Shown: positions 33,616 to 45,220, counted from the stretch's first letter. The stretch: 64,000 nt of DNA from Streptomyces sp. NBC_00390 (GCF_036057275.1 NZ_CP107945.1:62001-126000); one strand, 5' to 3'. Numbers and translations are program-made. Notes: generated by a model not told the origin, from the sequence alone.

Positions 33616-36600
33616 CTATACCGGATGGGCAGTGAGGATCCTGCTTGAACCCTCTTCGACGATAATCTTTACACTCTCCTGTCCTTGTGTGCCGATCGGT
33701 CGCCCCATGGGAATGATGTACTCGTCAGTGCCACTGACATTATGCGGCTTTCCCCTGAGCATCCAAGCCTCATCCACGGTCCGCAGCAGTTCACGACCGT
33801 AGCTGTTGAACTGGGTATGGAGCGGCTTGGAGGGGTCGGTAGTTCCCCGCGTTCCATGGTTCAGCACGTGCCTGAGGCGGTGGCCGTGCTTGGAACCAGC
33901 GTTGTAGACGAGACCTGCGGGGGACAACATTGATCCGCGGCCGAGCGAAATCATGTTGAAGCAGGTGTTGTGAACGAGAACCGGCGTCTCGCCTGCGAGC
34001 ACATAGTACGTGTGCAGGTCGTCGACAGTTAGGTTGTAGGTGCGGGCGTACTGGGTGTAGGGGCGGTTGTCCAGGATGCCGACAGGGCTGCCGTCGACCG
34101 AGAGCAGTGTCATGCCGGGGCGAAGGTCACGTGCTTCGACCCAGCGTTTTTCGGAAGGCGACCAGAAGGGATGCTCATGTGTTGCCGTGAGCTTCTTTTG
34201 TCCCTTGTGGGTTGAGACTGTGAGTTCGTTGAAGTGCTTGTCGTGCTCGGTGACGATGAGGTCAGTTACTCGCCTGGCTCCGGTCTCTCCTGTCACAGGA
34301 TCGGTGGCTAGTACCTCGTCGCCGAGTTCCACGTCTTCGATGTTCTTGGTGCTGCCGTCGGCCATGAGGACATCCGTGCCGGCGAGGAAGCATCGCATAC
34401 AGTTGGCAGTTGCCCTTGCAACTACCGATCCGGCCCTTCCCTTCAATGCAACGTTGATGACTCTGGGAGCATTTTTGCCGCCGCTGCCGGGCTCGAGGAG
34501 GGATTGGAGGATCATGAGGGAGATTGCCTGCCAGGGCTCGAGTGGGTCCCTTCCGGGCAGTGGCCCGTCCCAGTCGTAGCAGCCGTTGCCGCCGCCGAGG
34601 CAGAGCTGCCACTGCCCGGTCCCCAAACTGGTCAGGTAGTTCCCGTAGCTGTCCCCCTCGTAGAGCTGCTCGGACCAGTCGATGACGATGTCCTCGGGAA
34701 GCGAGCCCATATCGGGGCGGTCACCGAAGATGATGTCTTCGCCCAGTTTCGTGCTCGGTGCGACCGGCTTCGGCTGGGAACCGGGTTTACCGAGACCGCC
34801 GTTGGAGCCGAGAGGCGCATCCGGCTTGCTTTCGTCGTGGGGCTTTTTGTTGCTCCCGGTATCTGTGTATTCGCAAGATCCGCCGCCCCCGCAGCCGAAG
34901 TCCAGTCCTGTGGGGTCGGAGAGCGTTGTGGGGTTGTTTCCGGCGTAGCTGTATCCGTTGAGGGATTGGGCTTCTGCGGTGTTGAGGATGGGGTCGACGC
35001 TGATGAACTGGCCGATGCCCGGGTCGTATTGGCGTGCGCCGACATGAGTGAGGCCTGTTGCCTTGTCTTCGGTCTTGCCGAGGAAGGCTTTGTCGTCGGG
35101 CCAGGTGCCGTTGGGTGTGCCGCGAGCTACGCCGAAGGGGGTGCTGTAGCGCTTGGAGATGGTCTGGGTGCTGGCGTCGATGGCCAGGCTGGATGTGCCG
35201 TGGTGGTCAGCTGCCAGCCAGGTGACCTTTGTGGTGCCTGTTTCGTTGCTGCGCAGGGCGATGGTGGTGCCGGCGACCGTGTAATAGCGGTTGGCCCACG
35301 TCTTGCTGCCCTGGGTGTGGACCTCGGTGGTGCCGAGGTGGAGCACTGTCTCGCCGCCGGCGGTGCGGCGGATGAGGAGTTCGCCGTCGGCGTCGTAGAG
35401 GTAGTCGGTGTTGGTGGTGTTCTCGGTGAGCTTGCTGAGCTTGCCTTCGCTGTTCCAGTCGAGGCTCTGGCTCGTGGTGCTGCCGGGCTTCTCCAGGCGC
35501 CGTTCCATACTGCCGACGGCGTCGTACTCGTACTGCGGCGCTACTCCGGTGCAGCTGGCGGCCGTCGTGGTGGCGGTCAGGGCGTGCGGGCGGGCGCTGC
35601 TGTAGCAGGAGGTGGTTGTGGTGTTGCCGGTGCTGGTGTGCTGGGTTTCGCTGGTCCGCTGGCCAGCGGTGTTGTAGGTGTAGCTGGTCCAGTAGGGGGC
35701 AGGGCCGTCGAGGTTGGCGGTCGTGCGTGCCGTGGTGGCGCAGTCGGCGGTCCTGGGGGTCCAGGCTTCGGCCAGGCGGCGTAGGCCGTCGTAGGTGAAG
35801 CACTGGTGGTCTGCCTTGGACGTGCCGCCGAGTGTGGCGGGGTCGAAGATCGAGGTGACGTTTCCGGCCTCGTCGTAGGTGTAGTTGAGGTCCTGCGGCA
35901 TCCAGGGGTGGGTCTGATCGGTGGTGTAGGAGCGCAGGAGGCGCCCGGTGCCCGTTTCGAAGGTGTTGCTGAGGTATGCCTTCTTGACCCCTTCGGCGGT
36001 GGAGGTGCCCAAGGTCATCTGCTGGACCTGGCCGAGGGCGGAGTAGCTGACGCCGAGAAGGTAGCCAGAGGTGCCGGAAAGCCCGGTGGGCAGGCCGGAG
36101 GGGTTGTAGTCGGGGGTGATGATCTCCCCGGGGAGACCGGCGACGGCGGGCTCCTTGGTGCTTTTCACCGTGCCGTCGACTCGGTAGGCCGTTTCGAATG
36201 CGCTGGTGGCGGCCACTGCGCCGGAGGTGACGAGGGGGTCGTCGCTGGGCAGGGTGAGCTGGGTGCTGGTGGGGCGGCCGAGTGTGTCGTACGCCATGAC
36301 CTTTTTCGTGTAGGCCTTGCCGTTTGTGCCGCCTTCGTAGCGGGTGGAGGCGTCGGGCAGGCCCTTGAGAAGGGAGTCGTAGGTCCAGGCGGCCAGCTTG
36401 TTGGCGTCCGTTTTCGATGTCTGCCACAGGCCGGTCTTGCGGCCAAGCTCGTCGTATCCGTACAGCAGCGCGCCGGTGGTGGTACGCGCGTCGTCGGTGC
36501 TCGCGATCTGATCCAGGACGGTGTAGGTGGTGTCGGTGGTGCCCGCGTCCGGGTCTGTGGTGCTGGTCTGGCGCCCGAACAGGTCGTAGGAGTAGGTCCA

Positions 36601-39600
36601 CTTGCTGTTGTCGGGCCCGGTGATCTGGGTCGGCAGGCCGTCGCGCGTGTGAGTGTGGTTGACGCTGGTGTAGGCGGTGCCCGTGCCGGCAGCTGCGCCG
36701 TACTCGGTGTCTGCCGGGGAGGTGCCCGCGTAGGTGCGGGTTTCGGTGGTGCGGCCGAGGGCGTCGGTGATCGTGCGGCTGGCGGTGCCGCCCTGGCCAG
36801 CGGTGGTGGCGACGGAGTCGCCGGTGTAGCTGGTGGTGGTCTCCCACTTCGGCTCGCCGAGAACGGTCAGGCTGCTGGTGGTGGGACGTCCGGCGCCGTC
36901 GTAGGCGGTCTGGGCCAGCGCTGGGGTGTGCGCGTAGGAGGCGCGGGTGTAGGTGCCGTTGGGGCTGCTGGTGTTGTCGTAGATATCGGCGTACGTCTCG
37001 TAGGCGAGGCCGCGCGAGTTGTAGCGGGTGTCGGTCAGGACACGGCCGCCCAGCGGAGAGGGGGTCTGGGTCTGCAGGGGGCGCAGGAGGGCGTCGGCGA
37101 TGACGTAGCTGGTCTGGTAGGTGGTGCCGTCGGCCTTGAGGGTGGCTACGGATGTCCAGGGCTGGCTGCCGCGGGCGAAGTGGTAGCCGTAGGTGACGGA
37201 CGCGGTGTCGCCTGCGCCCTTGCTGCGGTCGGGCAGCCAGGTGGCGGTGATGCGGCCAAGGGAGTCGTAGGTGTTCTCGGTCTTCTTCAGATTCGGATCG
37301 AGGCTGCTGGTGACCGAGCCTCGGGCCGGGTCCATGTAGGTGTAGGTCTTGTGCTGCTGGCTGTTGGAGGTGAGCTTGGGTGCCGTGACGACGACCGAGG
37401 TCAGGGGTCCGGAGGCGGCCGGGAAGTAGGCGGTGCTGGCGGTCTTGCCGTCGGCGTTGGTGACGGTGAGCGGCCGGCCCATTTTGCTGGTGGCCGTGTC
37501 ATAGGTGGTGCGGGTGAGCATCTGCCAGCCGCCGCTGAGGGCCGGGGTACGGTCGCTGGTGCCGATCGCAGCCGGGTAGGCGGCAGCCCGCCCGGTCCAG
37601 GTGACGAGTCCCCGGTCGGGTGTTTGAGTGGCCGACCAGCCGGCTGCCTGAGGATCGTCGTAGACCACGGCGGTGTCGGACAGGACGTCGCCGCGTTTGT
37701 CGGAGTTCGCGGGCAGGCTGAGCTTGTCGTCGGTCTTGACCTCGCCTGCGGCGTCGAGGCAGGAGCCGGCCACGACCCGGGTGCGGGACACGAGGGCGGT
37801 GAGGCCCTTGGCGGTGTTGCGTGCGTACCAGGTGCGTGTGCAGGTCTCGTCGCCGGACTTGGCCATGTCGCCTGCGGCGTCGACCCGCGTGGTCATGCCG
37901 TAGACGTCGTCGTAGGTGTAGCTGGTGGAGGTGCGCCGCCATGTGGCAGAGGCGGTCAGGTAGGTGTTGCCGTAGGTGCGGGCCGTGCGGACGTAGTGCG
38001 CCTTGATGTGGGCGTAGGACTTCTGCTGGCTCGCGGTTTCCTTGCTCCAGAGGTTGTTGACCGTGACCGCGATTGGCTGGGCGCCGTTGTAGGTGATTTC
38101 CTCGCGCAGTTGGCCGGCGTACTGGTCGTGGTCGGTGGCGTCGCTGACATCCAGGCCGGCCACGTCGATGCCCTCGACGACGGCGGTGCGGGTGGAGCCG
38201 TTCAGGCGCTTGTCGCCGTTCATGCCCTGCATGAACAGCTTCACCGTCTTGGACTGGGTGTGATCGGTGTCGCCGCCGCGGGTGGTCACCTTGCGGTAGC
38301 CGCGCCAGCTTGACCACGTGCGCTGGTCCTCAGGGGTGAGCGGGTCGTCGTTGTAGCGCCAGGCCGGGCCCTCGTAGGTGTAGGAGGTTTCCACGGCCTC
38401 GTTCTGGCCGGCTGGGTCGGAGATGGAGACGGCCGTGACGTTGTACTTGTGGAACCAGTCCAGCGCAGGGTCGCCGCCGTTGATGGGCCAGTAGACGGGA
38501 TAGCACGAGAGCGTGTTGTCGTCCTCCGCGGCCGGCATTTTGCTTCCGCGCACGCATTCGGGGTCGGACAGCGTAACCGAGGTGATCGCGCCGGCTTCGG
38601 AGACGATCTCGCTGATGCGCGGCTGGGACAGCGGCGCGATGTCGTCCGTCGCGTCCACGCGGTTTGGCCGCATGTCGTAGGTGAACTCGATTGGCGGCAG
38701 GGCGATGGCGGTGCCGTTCTTGCCCGTGCGCTTCAGAGACTTCAGGACCAGGTGCTGGTCGGAGCTGTTGCCGATGTCACCGCCGTCCTGGAAATCCTGC
38801 GTCAGGGTGAAGCTGTCCACTGCCTTGTAGGCATCGGGCTCGGCTGCGGTCGACCAGGTGCTGGTATCGATCCCGGTCAGTCGCTTGCGGGTGAAGAAGG
38901 TGGGCCCGGTGGGCTTACAGTCGGTCTCACTCGCCGAGCACAGGGAGTCGAAGGGGACGTCGGGCCAGTTGTCAGCGGTGTCTTCGGTCAGCGAGGAGCA
39001 GTCCGCGGCGGTGCAGCGCTCGGCGTAGGAGAAATCGACCTTGTTCGAGGGAGTACCGGTGAACAGGGTGTCGGAGCGCTGCCCGTACTTGATCTGGTCC
39101 AGATAACCGCCGCGCGTATAGGAGGCCAGTGCGGTCTTGTCGCCGTTCTTGGCGTAGTGGTTGGTCTCGCTCTTGTACCAGTAGGTGGCGGCATTGCCGT
39201 GCACGTCTTCGACGAGGTCCAGGTTCCAGCGCCAGGCTTGGGTCTTGGCACGGTCGGAGAAGGCTGTGCCGGCCGAGTGGCCGGGTTCGCCGGAGTCGTC
39301 ACCGAAGACCGGTACCGACCAGACGGAGTTGGTGCGCTCGGTCGCGGCGCCGGGCAGCTTGTTCAGGCCGAAGGTGTACGTGGTGCCGTCGCCGGTGACG
39401 ACCTTCCAGTACTCGCCCTTGCCATCGCCCTTCCCGTTGACGATGTCGTCCCCGTCGTCGCCGTTGGCGGCGCCGGTGTGGTGGGTCACTTTGGAGGCGT
39501 CGTCGTTCTTGAGTCTCCAGATGCCGCTGGTGTCGTCCTTGACGAGCTCGCTGGCGTTGCCGTTGAGGACGAGTGAGGCGTTTTCGTACTTCCAGCACTG

Positions 39601-40736
39601 ATCGAACTTGTCGGCCTGACCGTCGTCGTCACAACCGCCGTACTTGCGCTCGATGTAGGACGAGGTGAGGTCGAAGCCCGTACCGACTTGGGAGCCTTGG
39701 TTGTTGGTGTTCGCGGTCCGTCCGTCGACGCTGCCGGAGTCGTAAGACAGGGCCAGTGAGGGTCCCGGGCCGGCCGCCGCCGGCGGCAGGGTGATCGGAT
39801 ACGACCAGGTGAACGCACCGGAGGAGCCTCCGGCCTCCCATGTGGAGGAGGCTGCCAGCGGGGTGGCTTGGTGGTCGCCGGTCGCCGAGGCGGTCGCGGT
39901 GGCGGTCAGTGCCAGCACGGTGGGCGCGGCAGCCCGGGCAGCGATGCGCTTCGCGGCCGCAGACGTGGACTTCGCTTCCGCCTGGTCCGCGGCAGGCAGG
40001 ACGGCCTGGGCGGTGACGGTCTGTGCAGAGATGTCGTTGTGGGAGCGCAGCGGCGCTTGCGGCACTTGGCGTGCTGCGGCGTGGTCAGCGCGCACGCAGG
40101 CAGGCTCACCAGGCCCAGACGGCCGGACCAGTTGCCGCCTATCGCAGAAGCGAAGGAGCGGTAGTCGACGGTGACCTGCGCCCTGCCGGGCGTGTCGGCC
40201 GTGGCGGTGAACAGCAGGCCGGTGATCCCCGCCTTGCGGGTGGCCTTCTGGTCCAGGAGGTGCACCGCAGCCGTGCCATCGGCGAGAGGTGCTGTGCTCT
40301 TGCTGGTCCCGGTCTGCTTCTTGCCCAGGCCCGCCTTGGCGGCAGCAATGCGGACCGGGCCCGCGCCGGCGGGCTTGGCTGCCAGGTCGTGGGTGCGCTT
40401 GGAGGGCTTGGGCCAGGCGACGGAGCGCTCCTCGCGTGCCTTCTTTGCCTGCTGGGCGTTTTTCGCCTTGCCCATTGCGACACGCTCGCGGGCTGCCTTG
40501 GCACCCGGTTCGGTGATGGCCCTGACCTTGCAGACCAGGGGCTTGGGCACATCAGGACGGCCGAGCGCCTCGGCCGCGGTCGCTACCGGTGTCAGCCCGC
40601 CTGCGGGCACGGACAGGGCAACTACGAGCGCACCGATGAGGGGGATGCGGCCTCGTACGACTGCGCGTGGCGACGGTCGCCCGCCATCGGCCGACGGACG
40701 CTTCCACAGAACACGGAAGGGGAGGGGCACGGACAC
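33616..40736 (-). CDS. RHS/YD-repeat polymorphic toxin with Hint domain, N-terminal frameshift
   Basis: A GTG at 40736 opens a signal peptide (LIGALVVALSVPAGG) and about 225 residues ending LPACALTTPQHAKCR. The continuation, APLRSHNDISAQTVTAQ, lies in another frame (open to the stop at 33616). A one-base indel near 40050-40060 therefore splits the gene; repaired it would encode about 2370 residues. The body has GAFTWSYPITLPPAAAG, many YD repeats and the RHS core GARQYDPGIGQFISVDPIL. A Hint domain (34400-33965) starts CFLAGTDVLMADGS and ends VHN. The tip (33955-33616) contains SKHGHRLRHVLNHG, VDEAWMLRG and a terminal ILTAHPV strand. The His-rich helix followed by strands resembles BECR-type RNase toxins. 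The start used by the cell, if any, is unclear. Confidence 0.82.
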
Positions 40737-40849
40737 GTCTTCTCTCGGCTACGGCCGTCCAGGACTGGCGGCATGCTGGTACGGGGACGGGCGGCCGGGA
40801 TCGCTCTCCAGGGGAGCGACCCACGACCGCGCGTGGTGATGCGGGAAGG

Positions 40850-42836
40850 TCAGGTTCCGACGACGGAAGCGACCTGGTCGCTGTCGCTCAGCGCGCCCGA
40901 CCACAGGCGGATGTCGCTGATCCGGCCGGGCAGGTAGCTGCCCCAGGCGCCGTCCAGCCAGCCCTTGCCGACGGCGAAGTCGCTGCTGCCGACGGCTGCG
41001 GTGTAGGCGAGATCGTCGTGCTGCTGCGTGGCGGACAGGTACAGGCTGATGCTCTGCTTCTGGGCGTCGTAGACGCCGGTGAGACGCGTCTCCGAGTCGG
41101 GCAGGGCGTTTTCTTCGCTTTCCACGGACGCACCGCTGCCGTCTGCGGTCAGCCGGCCGAAGTGCCACCTTCCGACGGCAACCGACTTGGTCTGCATGTT
41201 GCCGTTCTCGTCCAGCACCGGATCGCCGTTCTCGTCGAAGACCGGCTCATCGACGGCGCCAGTCTTCTCGAACCACAGACTCCACGAGGAGCCGGATGCG
41301 GTCCGCTGCCCCAGAATCTGGGCCTTGTGACCGACCGGCTTGGAGGCCAGCTTCGCCGAGTCGACCAGCGCCTCGGTGGTGACGGTGAAGGAACCGGAGT
41401 CGTCAACCACAGGGCCCGCCGTGGTACCTGCACCGCTCGTTCCATCCAGCACGAGTTCCTCCCCGTTCAGCGATGCGCCGGAGGAAAGCGCGAGCGTCCT
41501 TCCGTAGCCGGAGACGGTGTCGCTGAGCGAGGCGCCCTGCGCGCCGCCGGGCTGGAAGGCAGCAACGAGTTCCGCATACGCCTTGCCTTCCGTGTCACGC
41601 AAGGCGGCGTGCTCGGCGATCTGCTCGCCGATCCGTCCCTCCTGCCAGACGGTGACCTCGTCGATGACACCGGGGAAGTAGTCGGTGTACGTGCCCGACC
41701 ACTGCACGCGACCGATCTGCAGCGGCCCGGTCGCTGCCCATGGCGTGGTGTACGCGGTGGTGCCCTGCAGGACACCGTTGACGTACAGGCTGAGTGTCTT
41801 GGCGCTCGAGTCGAAGACGCCGGTCAGATGGGTCCACACATCGGTCACAGCATCGTTCTTGGACGTGGCGCGCTGGTAGGACCACGTGCCGCCAGCGGGC
41901 GCGTCTGTGTCGACGGCGCGGAACGTCCACTTCTTCAGGGAGTGCTCGTAACCCAGCATGAACGGGCTGCGGTTCGTGCCGCTCTGCGCGATCACCGTGT
42001 GGTTGCGCGTGGCCTCATCCAGGCGGACCCAGGCAGCCACCGTGTAGGAGGCCCGGGTGTCGATCACCTGGCCGGACGTCGCCGCGTAGGCCGAGGCACC
42101 GTTCAGCTGCAGACCGCGGTCGGTCCCCGATGCGGTCTCGCCCCGGCGCCCGGCGTCGGTGCGGGTGGCGCCGCCGGTGAGGACGGCGTTGTCACGCAGT
42201 GCGTCGTCGGTGGTCGAGGAGTCCACGGCATCGCCGGTTGTCTCGGCGAAGTTCCAGTGACCGACCGGGCCGTCGCCCTCCTTGACGTTGAACTCAACCA
42301 CGCTCTCCCCGCCGGGGCCGTAGGTGTCCTTGGCCTCGGCGTGCAGTTTCAGCGTTCCCGAGGTCGGCGGCACGACGGAGATCTTCACCGTCGCGCCCGG
42401 CTTCCAGTCCGACCATGCGCTGTCGGTGGACAGCTTGTACCTGTAGGCGGTGTTCACATCAGTGCGTACGCCCGGGCCGAAAGTGAACTCTCCGGCCACA
42501 CCGGGCTTGCCGTGCGGAGCACAGTCGTTGGTCGTGCAGGGGGTGTAGGGGCCGTTGAACGTTATGGTCGGAGGCTTCGGCGCCTTGGAATCGACCTTGA
42601 AGTAGCACCAGCCGGTCGTTGATGCGTTCGACGGCCCGGCCAGCCAGTCGGAGCCGTAGAAGGAGCGGGTCCAGGCTCGGTAGCGGTACAGCGCATTGTC
42701 GCTCAGAGTCGGTGTGGACGCTGTGACCCTGACATTGTCTCCGACGTAGCCGGTGGTGGGACGCTCGAGATCGGTGAAGGCGCTGCTCCAGGGCCGCGCC
42801 GATACAACGGGCTGCGCCCAAGAGCCGGTCTTCCCC
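40850..42836 (-). pseudogene. LamG-domain secreted protein, 5'-truncated
   Basis: About 660 residues of clear protein. Ig/fn3-like modules come first (RYRAWTRSFYGSDWLAG, PTITFNGPYTPC), followed by two LamG/concanavalin-like jelly rolls. The first carries VGHWNFAETTGDAVDSS, YTVAAWVRLDE and DVWTHLTGVFDSSAKTLSLYV; the second carries SGSFTVTTEALVD and LTGVYDAQKQSISLYL. No signal peptide or DNRLRE module precedes it. The frame runs upstream as Arg/Pro-rich shadow to 43237, so the 5' half has been lost near 42836, next to the repeat block. It ends 114 bases before the second RHS gene on the same strand, where accessory LamG proteins usually sit. Confidence 0.75.
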
Positions 42837-43025
42837 TGCGCCTGGCGCTCCCGCCCGCCGGACACGGCGACCAGCCCGAGCCCGAGGAGGCCCACAAGCT
42901 GCTGCGCACCCTCGCGGTGAAGCGCACCGTGGGCGCCAACGCCGCAACCTCCCTGCGTACCGCCGCAATGGCCGCGGTCGTCGCCGCCACCGGCCGCTCC
43001 GTGCCCCGAACTCCACCGCCTGGAC

Positions 43026-43321
43026 GTCGCCGACGTGTCCGGGCAGCAGGGTGCAGCAACGGGCCGGGGCGTCCGGCCCCGGCCGCCAACACAGGGCAAG
43101 ACCGGCCGGTCGGACCCCCGGCACCGCGCCGGTGACGACACCGCCCGCCCCAGCGGTACCAGGCCACCCTGCCCGCGGCAGGACGTGCACGCGTACAAGA
43201 ACACCGGCGGACCAGCGCTCCGCTCAACAAACCTCACACGGACCGCCGTTGCAGAAGGGCCCCCGTGCCAGTGGCAGAACCGTCCCTCATCGCCGGCCCC
43301 CGAGGGGCTTACCTCGAGCCC
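43026..43321. repeat. duplicated block, copy 1 left part
   Basis: About 295 bases match 52873-53165 at roughly 85-90 per cent by eye. The minus strand reads as remnants of small Cys-rich Streptomyces proteins (frames with VFLYACTSCRG and CCTLLPGH). The IS110 element begins at its right edge and the block resumes at 44857. Confidence 0.7.
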
Positions 43322-43324
43322 CCG

Positions 43325-43582
43325 TTATGTTTTCCGCGGTCCTGCAAGAGGGCCGCTGGCCTCCGGGCCCGGCATGACTGTGTCCCCCTGTCGAACGGAT
43401 GACCTGGGGGGTGGTGTCACCGGGCCCGGGAGGTGCCGTCGGAGACGCTGATGAGAGGTCCGGCCACCACCCGGTCCGGCGCAACGCCGGACAGCTCGCG
43501 GGCGGCAGGTCTGCATAACGTGGATGCGCGCGTACGACACCACCGCCGAGGCCGGCACGTTCGACTCTCCTGGAAGGGCGCG
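43325..43582 (+). ncRNA. predicted bridge RNA region of the IS110 element
   Basis: IS110-group recombinases use a structured RNA made from the noncoding left end to choose target and donor DNA. This 258-base left end is G/C-rich with several hairpin-forming segments (for example around 43400-43440 and 43460-43500) and no gene. The RNA is predicted from family knowledge and position; I have not folded it. Confidence 0.4.
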
Positions 43583-44797
43583 ATGTTCGACACCGAAGAC
43601 GTGGGCGTGTTCCTCGGCCTGGACGTCGGCAAAAGTGCTCATCACGGGCACGGGCTGACCCCGGCCGGGAAGAAGGTCTTCGACAAGCAGCTGCCCAACA
43701 GCGAGCCGAAGCTGCGGGCCGTGTTCGACAAGCTGGCCGCGAAGTTCGGCACCGTCTTGGTGATCGTGGACCAGCCCGCCTCCATCGGCGCCCTCCCGCT
43801 CACCGTCGCCCGCGATGCAGGCTGCAAGGTCGCCTACCTGCCCGGACTCGCCATGCGCCGGATCGCCGACCTGTATCCGGGCGAGGCCAAGACCGACGCG
43901 AAGGACGCCGCGGTGATCGCGGACGCCGCCCGCACCATGCCGCACACCCTGCGCTCGCTGGAACTCACCGACGAGATCACCGCCGAGCTGACCGTGCTGA
44001 CCGGCTTCGACCAGGACCTCGCGGCCGAAGCCACCCGCACCAGCAACCGGATACGCGGCCTGCTCACCCAGTTCCACCCGTCGCTGGAACGCGTCCTCGG
44101 CCCCCGCCTCGACCACCAGGCCGTCACCTGGCTGCTGGAACGCTACGGCTCCCCGGCCGCGCTGCGGAAAGCCGGACGCCGCAGACTCGTCGAAGTCATC
44201 CGCCCCAAGGCCCCCCGCATGGCCCAGCGGCTGATCGACGACGTCTTCGACGCCCTGGACGAGCAGACCGTCGTCGTGCCCGGGACCGGCACCCTCGACG
44301 TCGTGATCCCGTCCCTGGCCCGCTCGCTCGCGGCCGTCCACGAACAACGCCGGGCCCTGGAAGTCCAGATCAACGCCCTGCTGGAGGCTCACCCTCTTTC
44401 CCCGGTCCTGACCTCGATACCCGGTATCGGCGTCAGGACCGCCGCTGTCCTGCTGGTCACCGTCGGCGACGGCACCAGCTTCCCCACCGCCGCCCACCTC
44501 GCCTCCTACGCTGGCCTCGCCCCCACCACGAAGTCGTCGGGAACCTCGATCCACGGCGAACACGCGCCGCGAGGAGGAAACCGGCAGCTCAAACGGGCGA
44601 TGTTCCTCTCCGCCTTCGCCTGCATGAACGCCGATCCCGCCTCCCGCGCCTACTACGACAAGCAACGCGCCCGCGGCAAGACCCACACCCAAGCCCTCCT
44701 CCGCCTCGCCCGCCAACGCATCAGCGTCCTGTTCGCCATGCTCCGCGACGGCACCTTCTACGAACCCCGAACCCCCGCCGTCACCCTCGCAGCATGA
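43583..44797 (+). CDS. IS110-family transposase (DEDD recombinase)
   Basis: 404 residues from ATG 43583, with GGAAGGG 5 bases before it; the longer frame from 43433 adds a non-coding-like leader. The N-terminal RuvC-like domain shows FLGLDVGKSAHH, VIVDQPASIG, YLPGLAMRRIADLYPGEAK and TDAKDAAVIAD, supplying the DEDD residues. A coiled-coil middle is followed by the Tnp20 domain with LTSIPGIGVRTAAVLL and ASYAGLAPTTKSSG (catalytic Ser region). The C-terminus LARQRISVLFAMLRDG is typical. The gene is full length and apparently active. Confidence 0.93.
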   Translation: MFDTEDVGVFLGLDVGKSAHHGHGLTPAGKKVFDKQLPNSEPKLRAVFDKLAAKFGTVLVIVDQPASIGALPLTVARDAGCKVAYLPGLAMRRIADLYPGEAKTDAKDAAVIADAARTMPHTLRSLELTDEITAELTVLTGFDQDLAAEATRTSNRIRGLLTQFHPSLERVLGPRLDHQAVTWLLERYGSPAALRKAGRRRLVEVIRPKAPRMAQRLIDDVFDALDEQTVVVPGTGTLDVVIPSLARSLAAVHEQRRALEVQINALLEAHPLSPVLTSIPGIGVRTAAVLLVTVGDGTSFPTAAHLASYAGLAPTTKSSGTSIHGEHAPRGGNRQLKRAMFLSAFACMNADPASRAYYDKQRARGKTHTQALLRLARQRISVLFAMLRDGTFYEPRTPAVTLAA

Positions 44798-44856
44798 ACG
44801 CGATCAATGCCCTCAAAAGCGACGGTGTGGCCTTGACGAAGGACATAGAGGCACCC

Positions 44857-45025
44857 CCCCGACGGGCGCCCTGTTCGCGAGTGTTGGACGGTGCAGTTGG
44901 GGTCTTCGTCGTCGTGGCGGTAGCTGTCCGGCCGGGCCCCCGAGAGGGAGCACGCCTGCGGGAGGACGACAGCGACGGCCTTGACGGGGATTGTCGCAAC
45001 GGACGCAAATCCGCTTCCCGATCGG
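44857..45025. repeat. duplicated block, copy 1 right part
   Basis: Matches 53166-53335. On the minus strand both copies encode the start of a small protein (GKRICVxCD) followed by a shifted frame. In another frame of 53166-53335 the tail reads RPDSYRHDDEDPNCTVQQ, showing that the small gene was once open through this segment. Confidence 0.65.
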
Positions 45026-45220
45026 CACCACCGAGGTCGCTGATCAGGCTGCCCGGACGAAGCACGAGGTCGACGTCATCGCCCTGGCCGCAGGCGAGCG
45101 CCCGCAGGCTCCCCGCGTGAAGATCGCGCTCCCGGGCGAGGCCAAGGCGCTCCCTGCCCGCCGGGGAACCGGGGACCTCGAAGCAGGCAACGAAGATCAG
45201 GAAGCTGGTGGAGCCGGTGG

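Larger units (their letters stand above)
43323..44856. mobile_element. IS110-family element in the duplicated block
   Basis: The block copy at 52873-53335 lacks this segment, which gives the insertion boundaries within a C-rich run (CTCGAGCCC on the left, CCCGACGGGCGCC on the right). The right end (TTGACGAAGGACATAGAGG) has the form usual for IS110 elements. No terminal inverted repeats are seen, as expected. The left noncoding end is about 260 bases and the right end only about 60, which fits the IS110 rather than the IS1111 subgroup. Confidence 0.8.

Noticed and set aside
35806..38313. Open frame of 835 residues on the plus strand opposite the second RHS gene
   Set aside because: Gly/Val/Ala-rich shadow caused by codon bias of the minus-strand RHS gene; no start context or recognisable domain.
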